Assembly: GCF_024323335.1 (NCBI RefSeq)
Contig: NC_066580.1
Location: 85,297,391 to 85,361,390 of the forward strand
DNA length: 64,000 nucleotides
Direction: 5' to 3'
Source of the DNA: Lathyrus oleraceus
Lineage: Eukaryota; Streptophyta; Magnoliopsida; Fabales; Fabaceae
Made by a program: the position numbers and the translations under genes. Below are positions 24,447-36,088 of the stretch, one piece after another (the first letter of the stretch is position 1; each line of letters opens with the position of its first letter). A model generated the notes under the pieces. That model worked only from the letters and a program-made list of their open reading frames with translations, searched no databases and was not told the origin of the DNA.

Positions 24447-25963
24447 TGTAAGACCCTAATTTTGACCCTAAGATCCCTCATGGCATCATAACATTGCATT
24501 TGCATAGCCTCAAGGATCATAAGCATATTGGTTCCCTTTGCCTTTGGTTGGGACTTCTTGTGAGTGGTTTAAGATCACCAAGCATGCTTGAATTGTATAC
24601 TATTGCTTTTCTCATCTTATTTACTAACCAAAAGCACAGAAATATGTCACTAACATCTTTTGTTTGTAGCTTGAGCAGTCACAAGGTCTAAAGCTTCTAA
24701 GAGATCCTCTGTGCAATGAGATGGTCAAGAGAAGGTGAAAGCAAACATGGAAATGTTTCCCAAAACTCTCATCCATCAAATATGCATCCCAAGTATCTCA
24801 ATTCATAATTTTGATCAAAGCAAACCAAAGGGTTTGAGGCTTGTCCCCAAGGAAACCCTAATTCATCTGTTCTTCAACTGTGCCTTGCTCATGAAGCAAC
24901 CTCAACCCATGGTCAAATACAATCAAGGGAAGTTCTTTAATTCATCATTTAATGCATTTTTTTAACTTATTTGAGTATCCTCAATCATCCATTCATCAAG
25001 ATATGAGTTTTGGACTTGAGAAGTTGATCAGTCAATTCATTTGACTATTTTGAAATACACTGAGACCTAACTCTTTGTGTGTTGGTCAAATGGAGATGAC
25101 CCCTAGATAAAAAATGTTCTTAAGGACAATATGAACAAATTTCATGTTCATCAAAAATTGATTTGAATCTTGGAAGGTCATCATCCATTCCAAGACATTA
25201 TTGGGCATTTTGACTGAAACCCTAAGTTTAGGTCAACTTCCAAAGGACATAACTCCTTCATTTTTCATGATTTTGAGGTGAGACTTAATGAACTGGAAAT
25301 ATTAATGTGTCTAATTTAAATTTTATGTTGAGAAAAATTACAAAATCTCAAAATAAATACATGTGATAATGCAAAACATTATAGGTCATTTTGGACCAAA
25401 TGCATTGAAATGTGAAAAAGTCCAACTTCAAGTGCCCATAACTTCTTCATCAAAAATCCAAATGATACAAAATTTAAGTCCAAATTGATTTAATTGAAAT
25501 CATATACAACTTTCATGTTGAAGATTGTATCATTTGGAGCTTGCATCATTGAGACATTAGGGCTTGAACATTGGCCAATTTTAGAAATTTCACATATGCA
25601 TGTTTTGCACCTTACACTTCAAGCTCAATTTTCATTTATTTCCAACGCCCAAATGGAGTTTTGATCAACATAACATTTGTCCCTTATTCAATAAGCTTTC
25701 CAACCATTACCCATGAGGCTATGTTTCAAATTTGGAAGTGCCATTTTCGAAGAGGAGAAAGTTTTAGTGCATTTTTGGAAACTCATTGAAAATACATTGC
25801 ATAAGCTTATGACCTCATTTCTGCACGTCTATTTCATCTTAACTTGGTAATAGCTTGCAATTCCAATCAGAATTTGGCCCTCCATGCGCCTGTACAGTCC
25901 CATGCATGAAGGCCCTCTTCTCCCATGCCCACGATTTTGATCATGCTTGCAGCTCCCTTCATC

Positions 25964-25971
25964 TATAAATA
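25964..25971 (+). promoter_or_regulatory. Probable B LTR TATA box (TATAAATA)
   Basis: CTATAAATAC lies 1.52 kb into the LTR; about 35 bases further on is the conserved CAACCTGAAGGCGCC. The position matches A and S4. Confidence 0.65.
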
Positions 25972-26412
25972 CAAGGCACTGGCTTCATAATTTCTCAACC
26001 TGAAGGCGCCCTACATGCTGTGCAACTGAAATCCCACCCTCACACCAAAGGAACTCTCTCTTTTCTCTCAAAATTTCAGATTTAGAATTCAGTTTCCTCG
26101 ATTGTTTTCTTAGATCTAAAAGTTCCCAGACCTCTTCACCTTGATCCATAGAGCTTTCTGTTTGCAAAAGAACCCAAGGATCTTGATTTAATTCCTCACA
26201 ATTCAAAGGTTTTCCTCAACTGCATTTTGCTTCGAAACAACTTGTATATGGTTCCATTTGCCTTGTTTTTGTGTGATCTGAAGTCCTCTGCATAGAGACA
26301 ACATTATTGTGCTTTCAATTTTTGTAAATCATTGAGTTCACTTGAACACCATAGAACTTCCACCTCTGATTTCTCCCTCAATAGGAATCTAAAGTGGATT
26401 TGGTTGGTACAA

Positions 26413-26430
26413 GAGTGATGTACATCACTC
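26413..26430 (+). other. Palindrome GAGTGATGTACATCACTC
   Basis: An 18-bp perfect palindrome. The S4 copy is identical, and the A copy differs by paired changes that preserve symmetry. Confidence 0.8.
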
Positions 26431-26516
26431 CACCTTTCGTTTGATACAATGATTGCGCGTTTTGGTTCACATTTATTCCTCTGTAATTTTTGGACTTCGT
26501 CGGAGCTGGCCGGAGA

Positions 26517-26540
26517 AGACGGTGGCGCTGGCCACCGTCT
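26517..26540 (+). other. AGACGGTGGC/GCCACCGTCT hairpin, B version
   Basis: A 10-bp perfect stem with a GCTG loop, preceded by GGCCGGAGA. Same in S4; the A version has paired changes. Confidence 0.8.
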
Positions 26541-27407
26541 GGTCTCCAGATTGAATCGTGACCGTGGATTTCCATTTCCTGATTTGATTTAGGCCCTTCA
26601 ATGTTATGACCAAATTAATGGCTAGGTGTGGTTGCATTGACTGAAGCGTTTGGTAGGCGTGCATGTGTGATCCGTGTGATCTGCCAGCTCATTTAATGAG
26701 CTTCATCCAACGCTTCTCCTTTTTTCTTATTTTTAATTCTGATTTCTATTTTCTTTTATTTCTTTTAATTCCATTTTATTTCTAAAATTCATATCTCTCT
26801 CATTATTGGTTCGAAAAATGTGAGACCAGTTGCATTATTTCTCTTTTAATTTCTAGTTTCTAAAAATGATTTTTAATATTTTTTATTTTATAATTTGCTA
26901 TTTTTGAATAATTTTCTCTTTTCTGGTTATTTTTAATTCATTTTAAATAGTTTTTGATATCCAAAAAATACAAAAATATTTTCTCAACCTCTTTGAATGA
27001 TGATAGATCTATGAAAAATATTCTCATCAATTTATTAATTGATTTGAGATTTATTTGAGATTTTAGTTCAATTAGGTTATTTTTATGCATTTTTAATTGA
27101 TTTAAAATAGTTTCTGACTTTTAAAAATGCTGAATTTTTTTGTCAAACTTTGTTTGACCTTGTTGAACTTGGGATAATTCACTTGGACTTTTCAAAGTTG
27201 ATTTGAAGTGAATTTGAAGTTTGACCTTTCTTTATTATTTTAATTCAAGTTTATTTTAAATATAAAAATGCCAAAAATATTTTTATTTGTTTCTTGACTT
27301 CTAATTCTCATTTTGCCTCTGTTTTCTATTGTTTGACCGTGATCTTCTCTATATTTGGTCATAGCTTGTTGATTATCTCATTCCATTTCATTTAATGCAC
27401 TTTAATT

Positions 27408-27432
27408 CTTCTTCTTCTTCTTCTTCTTCTTT
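27408..27432 (+). repeat. CTT microsatellite in B LTR
   Basis: About eight CTT triplets; shorter, interrupted equivalents lie in A (672-688) and S4 (about 46541-46567). Confidence 0.85.
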
Positions 27433-29226
27433 TTCTTTTTTGATCAATGAGTTAAAGATTGGTGGTTAACATTGATTGGGGAGGTTTAATCTTCCTTGAT
27501 TCAAATCTAATTCATCTTGATCATGGATCAAGTGAATGGCTTTGCATTAAGGATAAATTGCTTCCTAAATCATGCAAAGAACCTAAATCAATACAAGATC
27601 ATTTCTCATTTTCTTTTTGGCATGGCAAGTTGTTGGAGTTTGATTCACTAATCAAGACCTCTAACTTATGTTGTTGCCTACATTATTATTGACCGGCCTC
27701 AGATAGTTGTGACTTCTACATAAGTCCAATTACGATTGCTTAACATAACGCTAAATTTGCCTTATGGCACACTAACTACTCACACTAACCATTAACCATT
27801 AACATTTACTTCTTGCACTTTACATTTATGCAATTTACTATTCTTGTACATATTATTCATTTGATTTTCTCTTTGCTCACCTGAGCACATGTTTATGTTA
27901 ATGCAATTTGCCTTTTGCTCACTTGAGCACATAATTGTGTATATACTATTGTGCTTGTGTTTGTTTTGATTGTTATGGACCAAATTCAAAGAAATGGACA
28001 AATGGACTTAGTTTTTAGGACTTTCCCTATGCAAATTGGAGTAAAAGGACCTTAATGTTAAAGATGGATTAGAAGGACCAAACCTCTAAACTCACTCTTG
28101 TCCATTCTTGATTTGATTCGTAAGACTCTTTGATGTGTGTGTGCTTTTGTGCCAGGGGATCCTATGAGAGCTCAAATTGAAGAATCATTGACATTTTCAT
28201 CCAAAGTGAAAGATACAAGAGACGTTGGGGATCTTCTAAGAGCTTGTTTGATTATGTTGATTGCTTGAGCTTACACTTATTTTGCTTGCATATTCCAAAG
28301 GGTGGGAGCTACTTGGATCATCAATATGATCTCAAGAGAGGAACTCCATTTGTGGTCTTGTTTCTTATCCCTCATCTCTTGTATGTTTAGGACTTTAGCC
28401 ATTCTTCTTCTTCCCTCCACTATAACCCAAGCCAAAACTTTTGTGCAAATATTTAACACTTCCTTCAAACATTAGAAACCTAAGCCTTATGCTTTTGATT
28501 TTCAAACTTTCTTTTCATAACACTTATTTTGAATTGATCTTCTAAGTCAACTTTGACCATATTTTGTACATACTTTTCATTGGTAAATATAACCCATTCA
28601 AATGCTTTTTTCGTGTGGTTTCAATGGCCACTTTCTTAATCAAAACTTTTCATAACCTTTAGCTATGAGGTTTGAGTTATGTTTGAGGTAGAGGTAATAC
28701 TCAACTATATCCTTAGTGATGGATAATGAGTCTTCCATGCTTATTATAGGGTTAACCCCTCACTAGCATGTTGAAGTTATCCTCACATGGTGGATTTGTG
28801 GTTTTTAGGTTGAGTTTTCTCCCATGGATAACAAAAGGCCTTAAGGCTTTTGGACCAATCAATTCACTAACTCATTTTGAGATTTTTACCCCCGAACTAC
28901 GAGGTTTTGATCTTAATCTTTTTTAAGATGGTACGTAGGCAATGGGTTTATCCATCCAAACACAAAATGTAAAATACTTGTATATTCTCTTCTCATCTCT
29001 TCAATCATGTTTGCACAAACAAATTTTCACAAAATACCGACCTTACAACCTATGTCAAAAGGGCTCCCTAGGAGTACCTAGGATGTTTTGGGTGCTTAAA
29101 ACCTTCCCATTGCATAACCAACCCCCTTACCCCGATCTCTGACATTTTTACTAGTTTTTGATTCGATAAAACTTTTTAGGTTTTTGTTCGCTTTCTAACC
29201 ATTCCTTTGGATAAATAGAAGTGCGG

Positions 29227-29236
29227 TGGCGACTCG
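29227..29236 (+). other. PBS-like TGGCGACTCG inside B LTR
   Basis: Identical to the first nine bases of the true Ogre PBS but 70 bp before the LTR end. Equivalent motifs lie in S4, E, C and D. Confidence 0.7.
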
Positions 29237-29297
29237 ACTTGTATGGTTTACCTTAGATTTAGTCAATATCTCTAATGGTAACGAATACCCCGCTATA

Positions 29298-31782
29298 ATG
29301 ACCACTTCATCTGCCACCTCAATTAATGTGGTAGATCAAGTGGTCCACGTTTTTTCTGAATATTTGAATTTCATTTAATTTTTTTTATTTACATTAATTC
29401 ATATTAATTTTAATATTGATCCAAAAAATATGAGAGTTTCACCAATTTTTTTTAAAATAAAATCCTCTTTCATATTTTGAATTAAAATTATTTTTTTGGA
29501 TCATTATTAATATTTTTCATGATTTAATTGATTTTATGAATATTTTTAATTGTTTAAAAATACTTTTAAGTTTCCAAAAGTTCTGAAATTTTTTCTCCAA
29601 GGTCCTTTGACCTTGGTTGACCTATGATAAATCTCATGGCCATTTCTTTGGTGTTTTGATGAGGTTTTAGGAATTTGACAAACCATATTTAATTTAATGC
29701 ATTATTTTTAGTGTTTTTAAATTGAATAAATGTCAAATGATTGTGTTGATCCATTTTAATGGTCTTTGGAAGTTTGACTTGTGTTGTTGGGTCTTGGTCA
29801 AGGTTGATTTGACTTTGATAGGTTAAGATCATTGGATTTAGGGGATTAATGGAATGTACGTTCAATCTCCCAAAATGAATGAATGATTTTAATTTGGTAA
29901 AAGTCCGCCTTTGTCCAAATTGAGTTTTGATCCATTCCCTTCCCTCTTCATCTAATTCCCCTTCTTTGTGCATTCATATCATGGACCTATGATATCTCTA
30001 TATCCTAAGGATAATTGATTGCAAAATCAACATAAGTATGGATGAGATTAGGCCACCTCTGTTGTATATTCTTTTTGTGTGTGATATGTTTCATGAGAAT
30101 AGTCCACTATACTATGTCTCTAACATGCATTAACACCAAAATTCTATTGCCCGACCTCAAATAGTTGTGACTTCTACATAAGTCCAATTACGATTTGCTT
30201 AAGACAACGCTAAATTTTTGACTCAAAAAGGCATAACATTCTAGTTAGTGGGATTGTAAGTCTCCCCTCTTTCATGGTATTATGTGGAAACTTGGCCTTT
30301 TTTCCTTCCTTTGGAAGATGTCTTGGTTCAAGGATCCATGCTTGTGATAAGTGGGTTGAGTGTTCTCCAAAGAATGACTTAAAATATAAAAAGCAAAAGC
30401 AATACTAACTTTCTAATTCATTAACAATTAACATTTAATTTTAAGCAATTTATCTTAATATAATTTAATTTCAAGCTTTATTCATTTGTCATTATTCATA
30501 CCATTCTAATTGTTTATATTAATGTCATTTTCACTTTGTCCACTTGGACCATATTGTGTGATATATCTTGTTTGTGCATATTTTGTTTGCTTGTGTGGTC
30601 TTTGACCATTAATGTACATAATAAGAACAAAAACCACTAAAAAAGATTTTATGTGGACTGTTGGTTTGATCTGAGACAATTGGACTTAGAATTTAGGCAA
30701 CATTTCCTATGCAAAGGACTTGGCCAATGCCAACTTTTATGAAACCAAGTGCTTGCAATTTAAAACTTCGTCTGATACATCATTAAAGATCCCTTTCAGT
30801 TCATTTGCAACATAATCATTGTGAAGCTGTTATTTTGAACCTGCGACTTGTGGAATTCATTTGCTACATAGGCAAATTTGGAGAAGATCATGGAGTTGCT
30901 AAGCTTGGATGTGGCTATCTTTATTTGATTCCTTGCTCTTCAAGTTGATATATTATGCATTATTTGTTGCTTGATTCTAATGTCCAAGGGAATTTGGGTT
31001 TCTATATGACACTCTTGTCTATTGGATTGCAGCCCATTGGTCAGATCTTTTCAACTCTTAACTTTTAAATTTGTGCTTAGGATCAGTCTCTTCATCTTCT
31101 CCCTACTTCTTTAATTTCAAAATTTCTCCCTCCTTTTAAAAATTTCTTTGCTTGTGATTGTTTTCTAAACTTAGACCATATTGCAAACTAGAAACTTTGG
31201 CCTTATGCCATTGCATTTTCAAATTTATTTTCTTAATCAAACTTGTAAATAGACTTAATTATTCTTTGACTTAAAATTTTCAAAAGCCAAAAAGAACTAA
31301 CTCATTCAAGCCATCTTTAGGCCTTTGTGCCTTTCAAACTTATTTTTTTTTAAAAGTAATGCATCCACTTTGAAATTTATACCACGAACTACGAGGTTTT
31401 GATCCCTCATTTTTATGTTGATACGTAAGCACAAGTCCGAAGGTCTTGTCAAACACAAAAATATAATTAATGAATTCTCTTCTCATCCCCCCATTCTATT
31501 TGTTTGTAAACATCATTTTGTACAAAATACATATGCACGCAAGAAAGGGCTCCCTAGGAGTACCTAAGACACTTTGAGTGCTAACACCTTCCCTCTGTGT
31601 AACCAACCCCCTTACCTGTAATCTCTGGCATTTTATTAGTTTTGATTTGAAAACTTCTTATTTTTTGGGTTTTGTTCGTACTTTTCCCTTTTCCCTTGGA
31701 AACAATTAAAGCGCGGTGGCGACTCTGGTTTTATTGATGTCTTGCTTATCCATAGCTTGATGATCATGAATTTACCGCTACA
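29298..31782 (+). mobile_element. Element E 5' LTR, terminal 2.5 kb
   Basis: This LTR tail ends TTTACCGCTACA and is followed directly by a PBS, so it is the 3' part of a 5' LTR. It shares blocks with the B and D LTRs: CTCAAATAGTTGTGACTTC near 30155, ACTACGAGGTTTTGATCC near 31388, CTCCCTAGGAGTACCTAAG near 31550. Its beginning is missing because B inserted here; ATGAC (29298-29302) would be the right target duplication. The chance ORF at 29689-29973 (minus) is not supported as a gene. Confidence 0.85.
31717..31727 (+). other. PBS-like TGGCGACTCTG inside E LTR
   Basis: An 11-base match to the PBS at 31792, lying 75 bp upstream of it and inside the LTR. Confidence 0.75.
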
Positions 31783-31791
31783 GAAATTAAG

Positions 31792-31809
31792 TGGCGACTC
31801 TGCAAGGGA
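31792..31809 (+). other. Element E primer-binding site
   Basis: TGGCGACTCTGCAAGGGA, nine bases after the LTR end. It begins TGG to pair with a tRNA CCA end; the tRNA-Arg type is known for Ogre. Confidence 0.85.
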
Positions 31810-32351
31810 GTAGTCTCCAGTGGGTTTAGCCTACCTTTTATATGTATATAATTATATATAATTGATGTATGTGTATTTGTTTGTATGATATAATCTGCTT
31901 GTTGTGCTTGGTGATCTCTCAGTGGTGAGATAAGTTTTAACCCGAACTTGAGTGCAATTAAGATAGGAGGATGGTATAGTCATGTTCGACTTGTGTGGAG
32001 TAGTCCTTAACAAGTTGGCTTGAGATCCATCTGCTCAGTGGAGACCCTTTTGGATTTGGAAATGTCACACAAGTATTTGTGGTTAGGCATTACTATCTCT
32101 AATTTGGGTCCAAGAAGCTGAGGACCGTAGAACATTTACCCCCTCTTGGCCTATTTAGGACGTAGCGTAGAGACTCTTCAAGTGTAGACTTCATAACAGT
32201 TGTTACGTGATACTACACTCAGACGAGTTTCTCTTGAGAATATTATGGGTCGATGAGTTAGTCATCTTAACCTGTAATATCTGATAAATGGAATTAAGAC
32301 TCTGGGAACTTTTTAGGACATGATCTACAGGTTTTTATCCTTAGCTCACTC

Positions 32352-32356
32352 CTTTG
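32352..32356. repeat. Target-site duplication CTTTG, left of element C
   Basis: Matches 42873-42877. Joining the flanks gives CCTTTGGGATGATTCTTACC, collinear with the D leader (CCTTTGGGCGGTTCTTAACC). Confidence 0.93.
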
Positions 32357-32612
32357 TGTAGCACCTCAAATTTGCCCCCCTCATTCATGCATTCATTTTA
32401 GGTCATTTAACACTTCATATTGCATTTCAACAAAGTTCATCCGAATTACCTTTGGTCGACTTTGGTCAACTGAAGGTCAAATGGCTAGGGAATAACTTGA
32501 GTTACTTCCAACATGTTCAAATGGGGTGTATTCATCATTCAACATATTACTCTTAAAGGAACAAAGGTCCAGCGTACAGGTTACGAATTTGGAAAGATGA
32601 CTTGAGCTGTCA

Positions 32613-32703
32613 TGTTCGCTAGGCGAGCAGAATGGTTCGCCTAGCGAGACCCAAGTCTGAACTGTCATGCTCGCTAGGCGAGCAAATCCTTCGCTAGGCG
32701 AAG
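32613..32703 (+). promoter_or_regulatory. Array of four TCGCTAGGCGA motifs upstream of TATA
   Basis: Near-palindromic TCGCTAGGCGA occurs near 32616, 32671 and 32691, and in the opposite orientation (TCGCCTAGCGA) at 32637. The array lies 100-185 bp before the TATA box, a place suited to an enhancer or repressor site. A decayed second cluster lies downstream (33244-33325). Confidence 0.6.
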
Positions 32704-32798
32704 CTCACGCGTTTTAACAATTAAAAAATTACAGCAGAAAAAAAGATGGGCTTGATTTGCCTTCATTTTTTGAGCCCACAAAGCCACGAAAATCAGAG

Positions 32799-32806
32799 TA
32801 TAAATT
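32799..32806 (+). promoter_or_regulatory. Probable C LTR TATA box (TATAAATT)
   Basis: GAGTATAAATTC, followed about 30 bases later by CCCAAAAACCCTAAC. It would define a short U3 of about 470 bp. Confidence 0.55.
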
Positions 32807-33243
32807 CTACACTTCCATCTCCCAAAAACCCTAACTAATAGAATTCAGGAGAAGAGACCTAACAGAGATATTCTAACTAATTCAGAGCAGCCTCCAGAGA
32901 CTGAAGGGAACTCATCTGCAAAGAACCAATTCTACCTCATATAAACCCTAAGATTGTTCTGCAAACCCAATGGTGCAATTCTATTTCATTCGATCTCTCC
33001 AATCAGGTATGCCCTATTCCCATCACTTTATGCTTTGAATTTGAAATTTCTAAATGTATGAGGCATTATGGTTGAATTTGGAAGAATGGGTATCGTTAGG
33101 TTTTACACGCAGGTTCAGATGTACATGAATGTGTAAAATAATGCCTTGAATGTTTAATCACTTAGTTCCTGTAATGAGTACCATAGGGTTTGGAGTTTCT
33201 GAAATCGGACTGTTATCAAGGAAGAAACCAAAACCCGCAGGCA

Positions 33244-33325
33244 TTCGCTAGCACATCGCTAGGCGAATCTGTAGCGAAGCTTCGCTAGCACTTCGCTAAG
33301 TGAAGCAGTAGCGAGCGTGACAGTA
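33244..33325 (+). repeat. Second TCGCTAG/TAGCGA cluster
   Basis: Six or so short TTCGCTAG, ATCGCTAGGCGA and GTAGCGA motifs within 82 bp, related to the array at 32613 but less regular and downstream of the TATA box. Confidence 0.6.
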
Positions 33326-33831
33326 GCTGTTTTTTTGTTTGCTCTCTAACATGTTTTGTGACATGTTTTCTATTGCATCCGTGCACTGTTTACCTGACAC
33401 TGTTGTTGTTATGTTTCTTTTGTTTGGTGCAACCATTGATTGCACCCCATATGGTTATTCTAACCCGTTTGTTGAGTTTTTGTGAGGGCTCACATGACTC
33501 TTGAAGAGATAGCTTGCTTGGTATTCCACTTTATTTGTGGGATACCGATGGGAGATTTATTCCGATTACTTGTGTTGACTTGCTTTCTTTGACGGTGCTA
33601 GCTTGAGAGATCTCTGGGTTTCTTGTTTCTTTAGTTGCTGTTACTTCGGATCTTTATCCGTGTGGTAGATCTTTCGATCCCTTTTACATTTTCCCCGCAT
33701 TTTACTACTTTCCTAGCTGGAAGACCTCGATAGGAGGCAATGTTTTTGTGTGTTTATTTTTGTGCCTAAAGACCTCCAAGAAGAGGCACCAGTGCTAAAG
33801 ACCTCCATGAAGAGGCAATTGACGGATAAAA

Positions 33832-33850
33832 GGGATTAGTAGTCAATCCC
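33832..33850 (+). other. Covarying LTR hairpin, C copy
   Basis: GGGATT (33832-33837) pairs with AATCCC (33845-33850) around loop AGTAGTC. The truncated 3' LTR of C lacks this region. Confidence 0.72.
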
Positions 33851-34791
33851 CCGTTATTCAGTGTGTCGTTCTTTATGCTCGCATCACGTGCTGATGCTTC
33901 AGAACAAAAGCCCAAAATCTTTTGTCCGGTCGGTCAGTGGAGAGAGTTCCACCTTTCTGAATCCCCACTTTTTGTCATGAGCTCGCCCTGTCCAGGGTTA
34001 AGAGCTATGAGGTCTTATCCTCATTACCCTTTAGATCTGCTCACCCTGACGCTCAATGTAGGTGGTTAAAAGCCCATTTGATTACCTTTCCATGTCTTCT
34101 TTGTCGAGGTTGATATGACCCCTCTTGACTAAAGCCCTACCCATGTATGTTTGAGCCCCCTTTTTGGTGTGTTTACTCTATGCTTTACGTTTTTGTATGG
34201 TGTGGTCGTCTCCCCCATAGGATTGCTAGGCTTCGTATAGTCTCTCGTTTGCATGTCAATTAAGGTAGCACGGTTCCTTCGTCTAGGACTTCCTTTTTGC
34301 ATGAGCATTCCTAAAAAACACAAACAAGTTCATTGATTTTTCTTCTCCTAAGAACACGTTAACTCCTTCTACTACAGGCGAGTAAGTCTCCAAAGGTCGA
34401 GCATCCGGTAGATTGCCTAGTAACTTTGTTCACCTAAAAAACACAAAACAAACAAAAATAGGTTAGCCGAGCTACGGTGCTCTGATTCTCAATCCTTCTT
34501 GAGATACGTATGCAGCAGGGTAGGGCCTGTGCGAGCAATAACTCTTTATTTTCCCTACTTTGATTTTCTATCTTTCAAATTGCATATAGGACTTTTTACA
34601 TACACAGTTTAGACATAATTAGCAAACGTGGATCCTGTGGAGTACCACAGACGTGAAGGGGTGCGATAACCTTCCCTTCACGTAACCGGCCCCCTTACTC
34701 AGTTTTTCTTTGGTTCGAGACTTTGTTTTATCCGTTCCCTCTTGGTTATACAGTACTACCTTTCCCTCCTCTTGGGATAAAAGTACATAGT

Positions 34792-34801
34792 TGGCGACTC
34801 T
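34792..34801 (+). other. PBS-like TGGCGACTCT inside C LTR
   Basis: A ten-base match to the true PBS 80 bp downstream. The 3' LTR copy has decayed to TGACGAATCT. Confidence 0.72.
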
Positions 34802-34869
34802 ACTCTCTTTCTTCCTCGCCACTCTTTTCGCGTTTGTACCTGGATTCGGGAAATCCTCGGGGAGCGACA

Positions 34870-35628
34870 ACTGGCGACTCTGCTAGGGACTTATTTTCCC
34901 TAGTGGGCTTTTCCTAGCGTTTGTTTGTTTATTGCCTATTGTGTGTTATTTGTTTCCTTGCATACTTATCCGCTTGCATTGCATCCTATGCGCGCTTTAC
35001 TGTTTCATGCATATTGTGTTGGCTGTGTATCTGTTTCACTGTTGGGTGGGAGTCACAAGAGGTAAAAGGCCCAATACCCAGGCTATGAGTGAACTTTAGG
35101 ACACCTAGGAATAAAGTGATTCATGGGAAGCGGGTGGTATGACGCCACTTAGCGGAACATGGCATCACGAGCAGTTCAGATTCTGATGGGGTATTATCGT
35201 TGCATACACCTGGTGTGCATATGATGATATTCTTGAAAGGATTGTTTATCCTGCGTTTCTCTTAACCTTACCCTGGCCTAGATTACACCCGTGAGTGGGG
35301 CGGGATTGAATCATTTAAAGGTACTGATGGTGACTTGTCCTTTTGGTGACTTTTGTTCGTTTCTTGTTGGTGACCGTTGGTTCTAAAGTATGGGTTCTAA
35401 GTTGATGACTGTGTTTTATGGTTCCCGGTTCTGAATTCATGCTGAAGTTCTGATCCTGTGCCTCGTGATGCACAGCCAACCAACCATTGTTTCATCATTT
35501 TGCATCATAGCATGTTTATTTAAAAAAAATAATGCATAAAAAAGATTTTTTTTACCCGCATATGCATATCATTTCTCTAAAACATAGCATACGCATCATA
35601 CACATATCATCAGCCATTTCAATCATCA
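34870..35628 (+). other. Element C leader
   Basis: Noncoding leader after the LTR. It ends abruptly in gag-pro 3' sequence near 35629, so the usual ORF1 and most of gag-pro (several kb in D) have been deleted. Confidence 0.8.
34872..34889 (+). other. Element C primer-binding site
   Basis: TGGCGACTCTGCTAGGGA, two bases after the LTR end; same tRNA-Arg type as D and E. Confidence 0.92.
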
Positions 35629-35829
35629 GAGCATGATGTCCAGAATCAGAAAGGGCCATGTACTTCCACTAGTGCTGGATTGATGAATCACGGGGATGTC
35701 TTTGCAACAGACAATGAAAATGGTGACAGTGATTATGATATGGATAAGTGGGTGCGCCCGTGTGCTCCAGGGGAGAAGATCAACAACTGGACTGCTGAAG
35801 AAATAGTCCAAGTTACTCTTCAGACATAG
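35629..35829 (+). pseudogene. Element C gag-pro 3' remnant
   Basis: About 65 open codons ending DMDKWVRPCAPGEKINNW and then TLQT before TAG at 35827. They match the last part of the D gag-pro, where NNFVIPGGVCHNW occupies the same place after an acidic stretch. The capsid, nucleocapsid and protease parts are absent, so C could only move, if at all, with proteins from another element. Its end coincides with the intron 5' splice site (GTAATTTT at 35829). Confidence 0.75.
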
Positions 35830-36088
35830 TAATTTTCTTTTGTTTTGCATTTTGCATGAAATCCCTACGCTCTGCCCAAGGCGTAGTGGTTCATTGTAGG
35901 GCCACATCATGTTTTGAATTTTCAATGATTATCATCAATAAAGGACGTTTTGCAATTAAATTTATGCTCACTGTCTTTCTGTTTTTATTACTCTCATTTT
36001 TCAAAATAATAAAATGGCAATGTTTTTTTATTTTTGTGACTTTCTTGAACTCTTTTCTAAAATAAGGCATGAAACATTGTTCGTGCAG
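35829..36088 (+). other. Element C pro-pol intron, 260 bp
   Basis: GT at 35829 (GTAATTTTC) and AG at 36088 (TCGTGCAG) match the position and size of the D intron. With these sites, TA of exon 1 meets A of exon 2 to form an in-frame TAA, so either other sites are used or this junction is mutated in C. The T-rich interior fits a plant intron. Confidence 0.6.

Larger units (their letters stand above)
24447..29297 (+). mobile_element. Element B 3' LTR, 4851 bp
   Basis: Begins TGTAAGACCCTAATTTTG and ends ACCCCGCTATA, a decayed form of the family end CCGCTACA. Length and sequence match S4 (4831 bp) and LTR A. It follows the B UTR and purine tract, and its flanks (GCATC, ATGAC) are not duplications of each other, as expected of a 3' LTR rather than a solo LTR. 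It contains a TATA box, two palindromic motifs, a CTT microsatellite and the CTCCCTAGGAGTACCTAGG block shared with S4 and D. Confidence 0.9.
31783..32356 (+). other. Element E leader, first part
   Basis: An untranslated leader collinear with the D leader (56316-56930), sharing GGTTAGGCATTA, GATACTACACTC and GAGTTTCTCTTGAGAATATT. It is interrupted by element C at CTTTG (32352-32356). Confidence 0.88.
32357..34869 (+). mobile_element. Element C 5' LTR, 2513 bp
   Basis: Starts TGTAGCACCTCAAATTTGCC and ends GGGGAGCGACA. It contains TCGCTAGGCGA motif arrays, a TATA box, a covarying hairpin and a PBS-like TGGCGACTCT at 34792. The last 1005 bp align without length change to 41868-42872, with roughly 35 mismatches counted by eye. 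Confidence 0.93.

Noticed and set aside
24447..29297. Possible solo LTR
   Set aside because: The five bases on each side do not match and a purine tract precedes it, so a 3' LTR fits better.
29298..32356. A host gene in the region between B and C
   Set aside because: It aligns with the LTR tail, PBS and leader of an Ogre element and has no coding frame.
36069..36088. ATG at 36069 as the start of C pol
   Set aside because: It lies inside the predicted intron before the AG at 36088; pol is expected to be reached by splicing, not by its own start.
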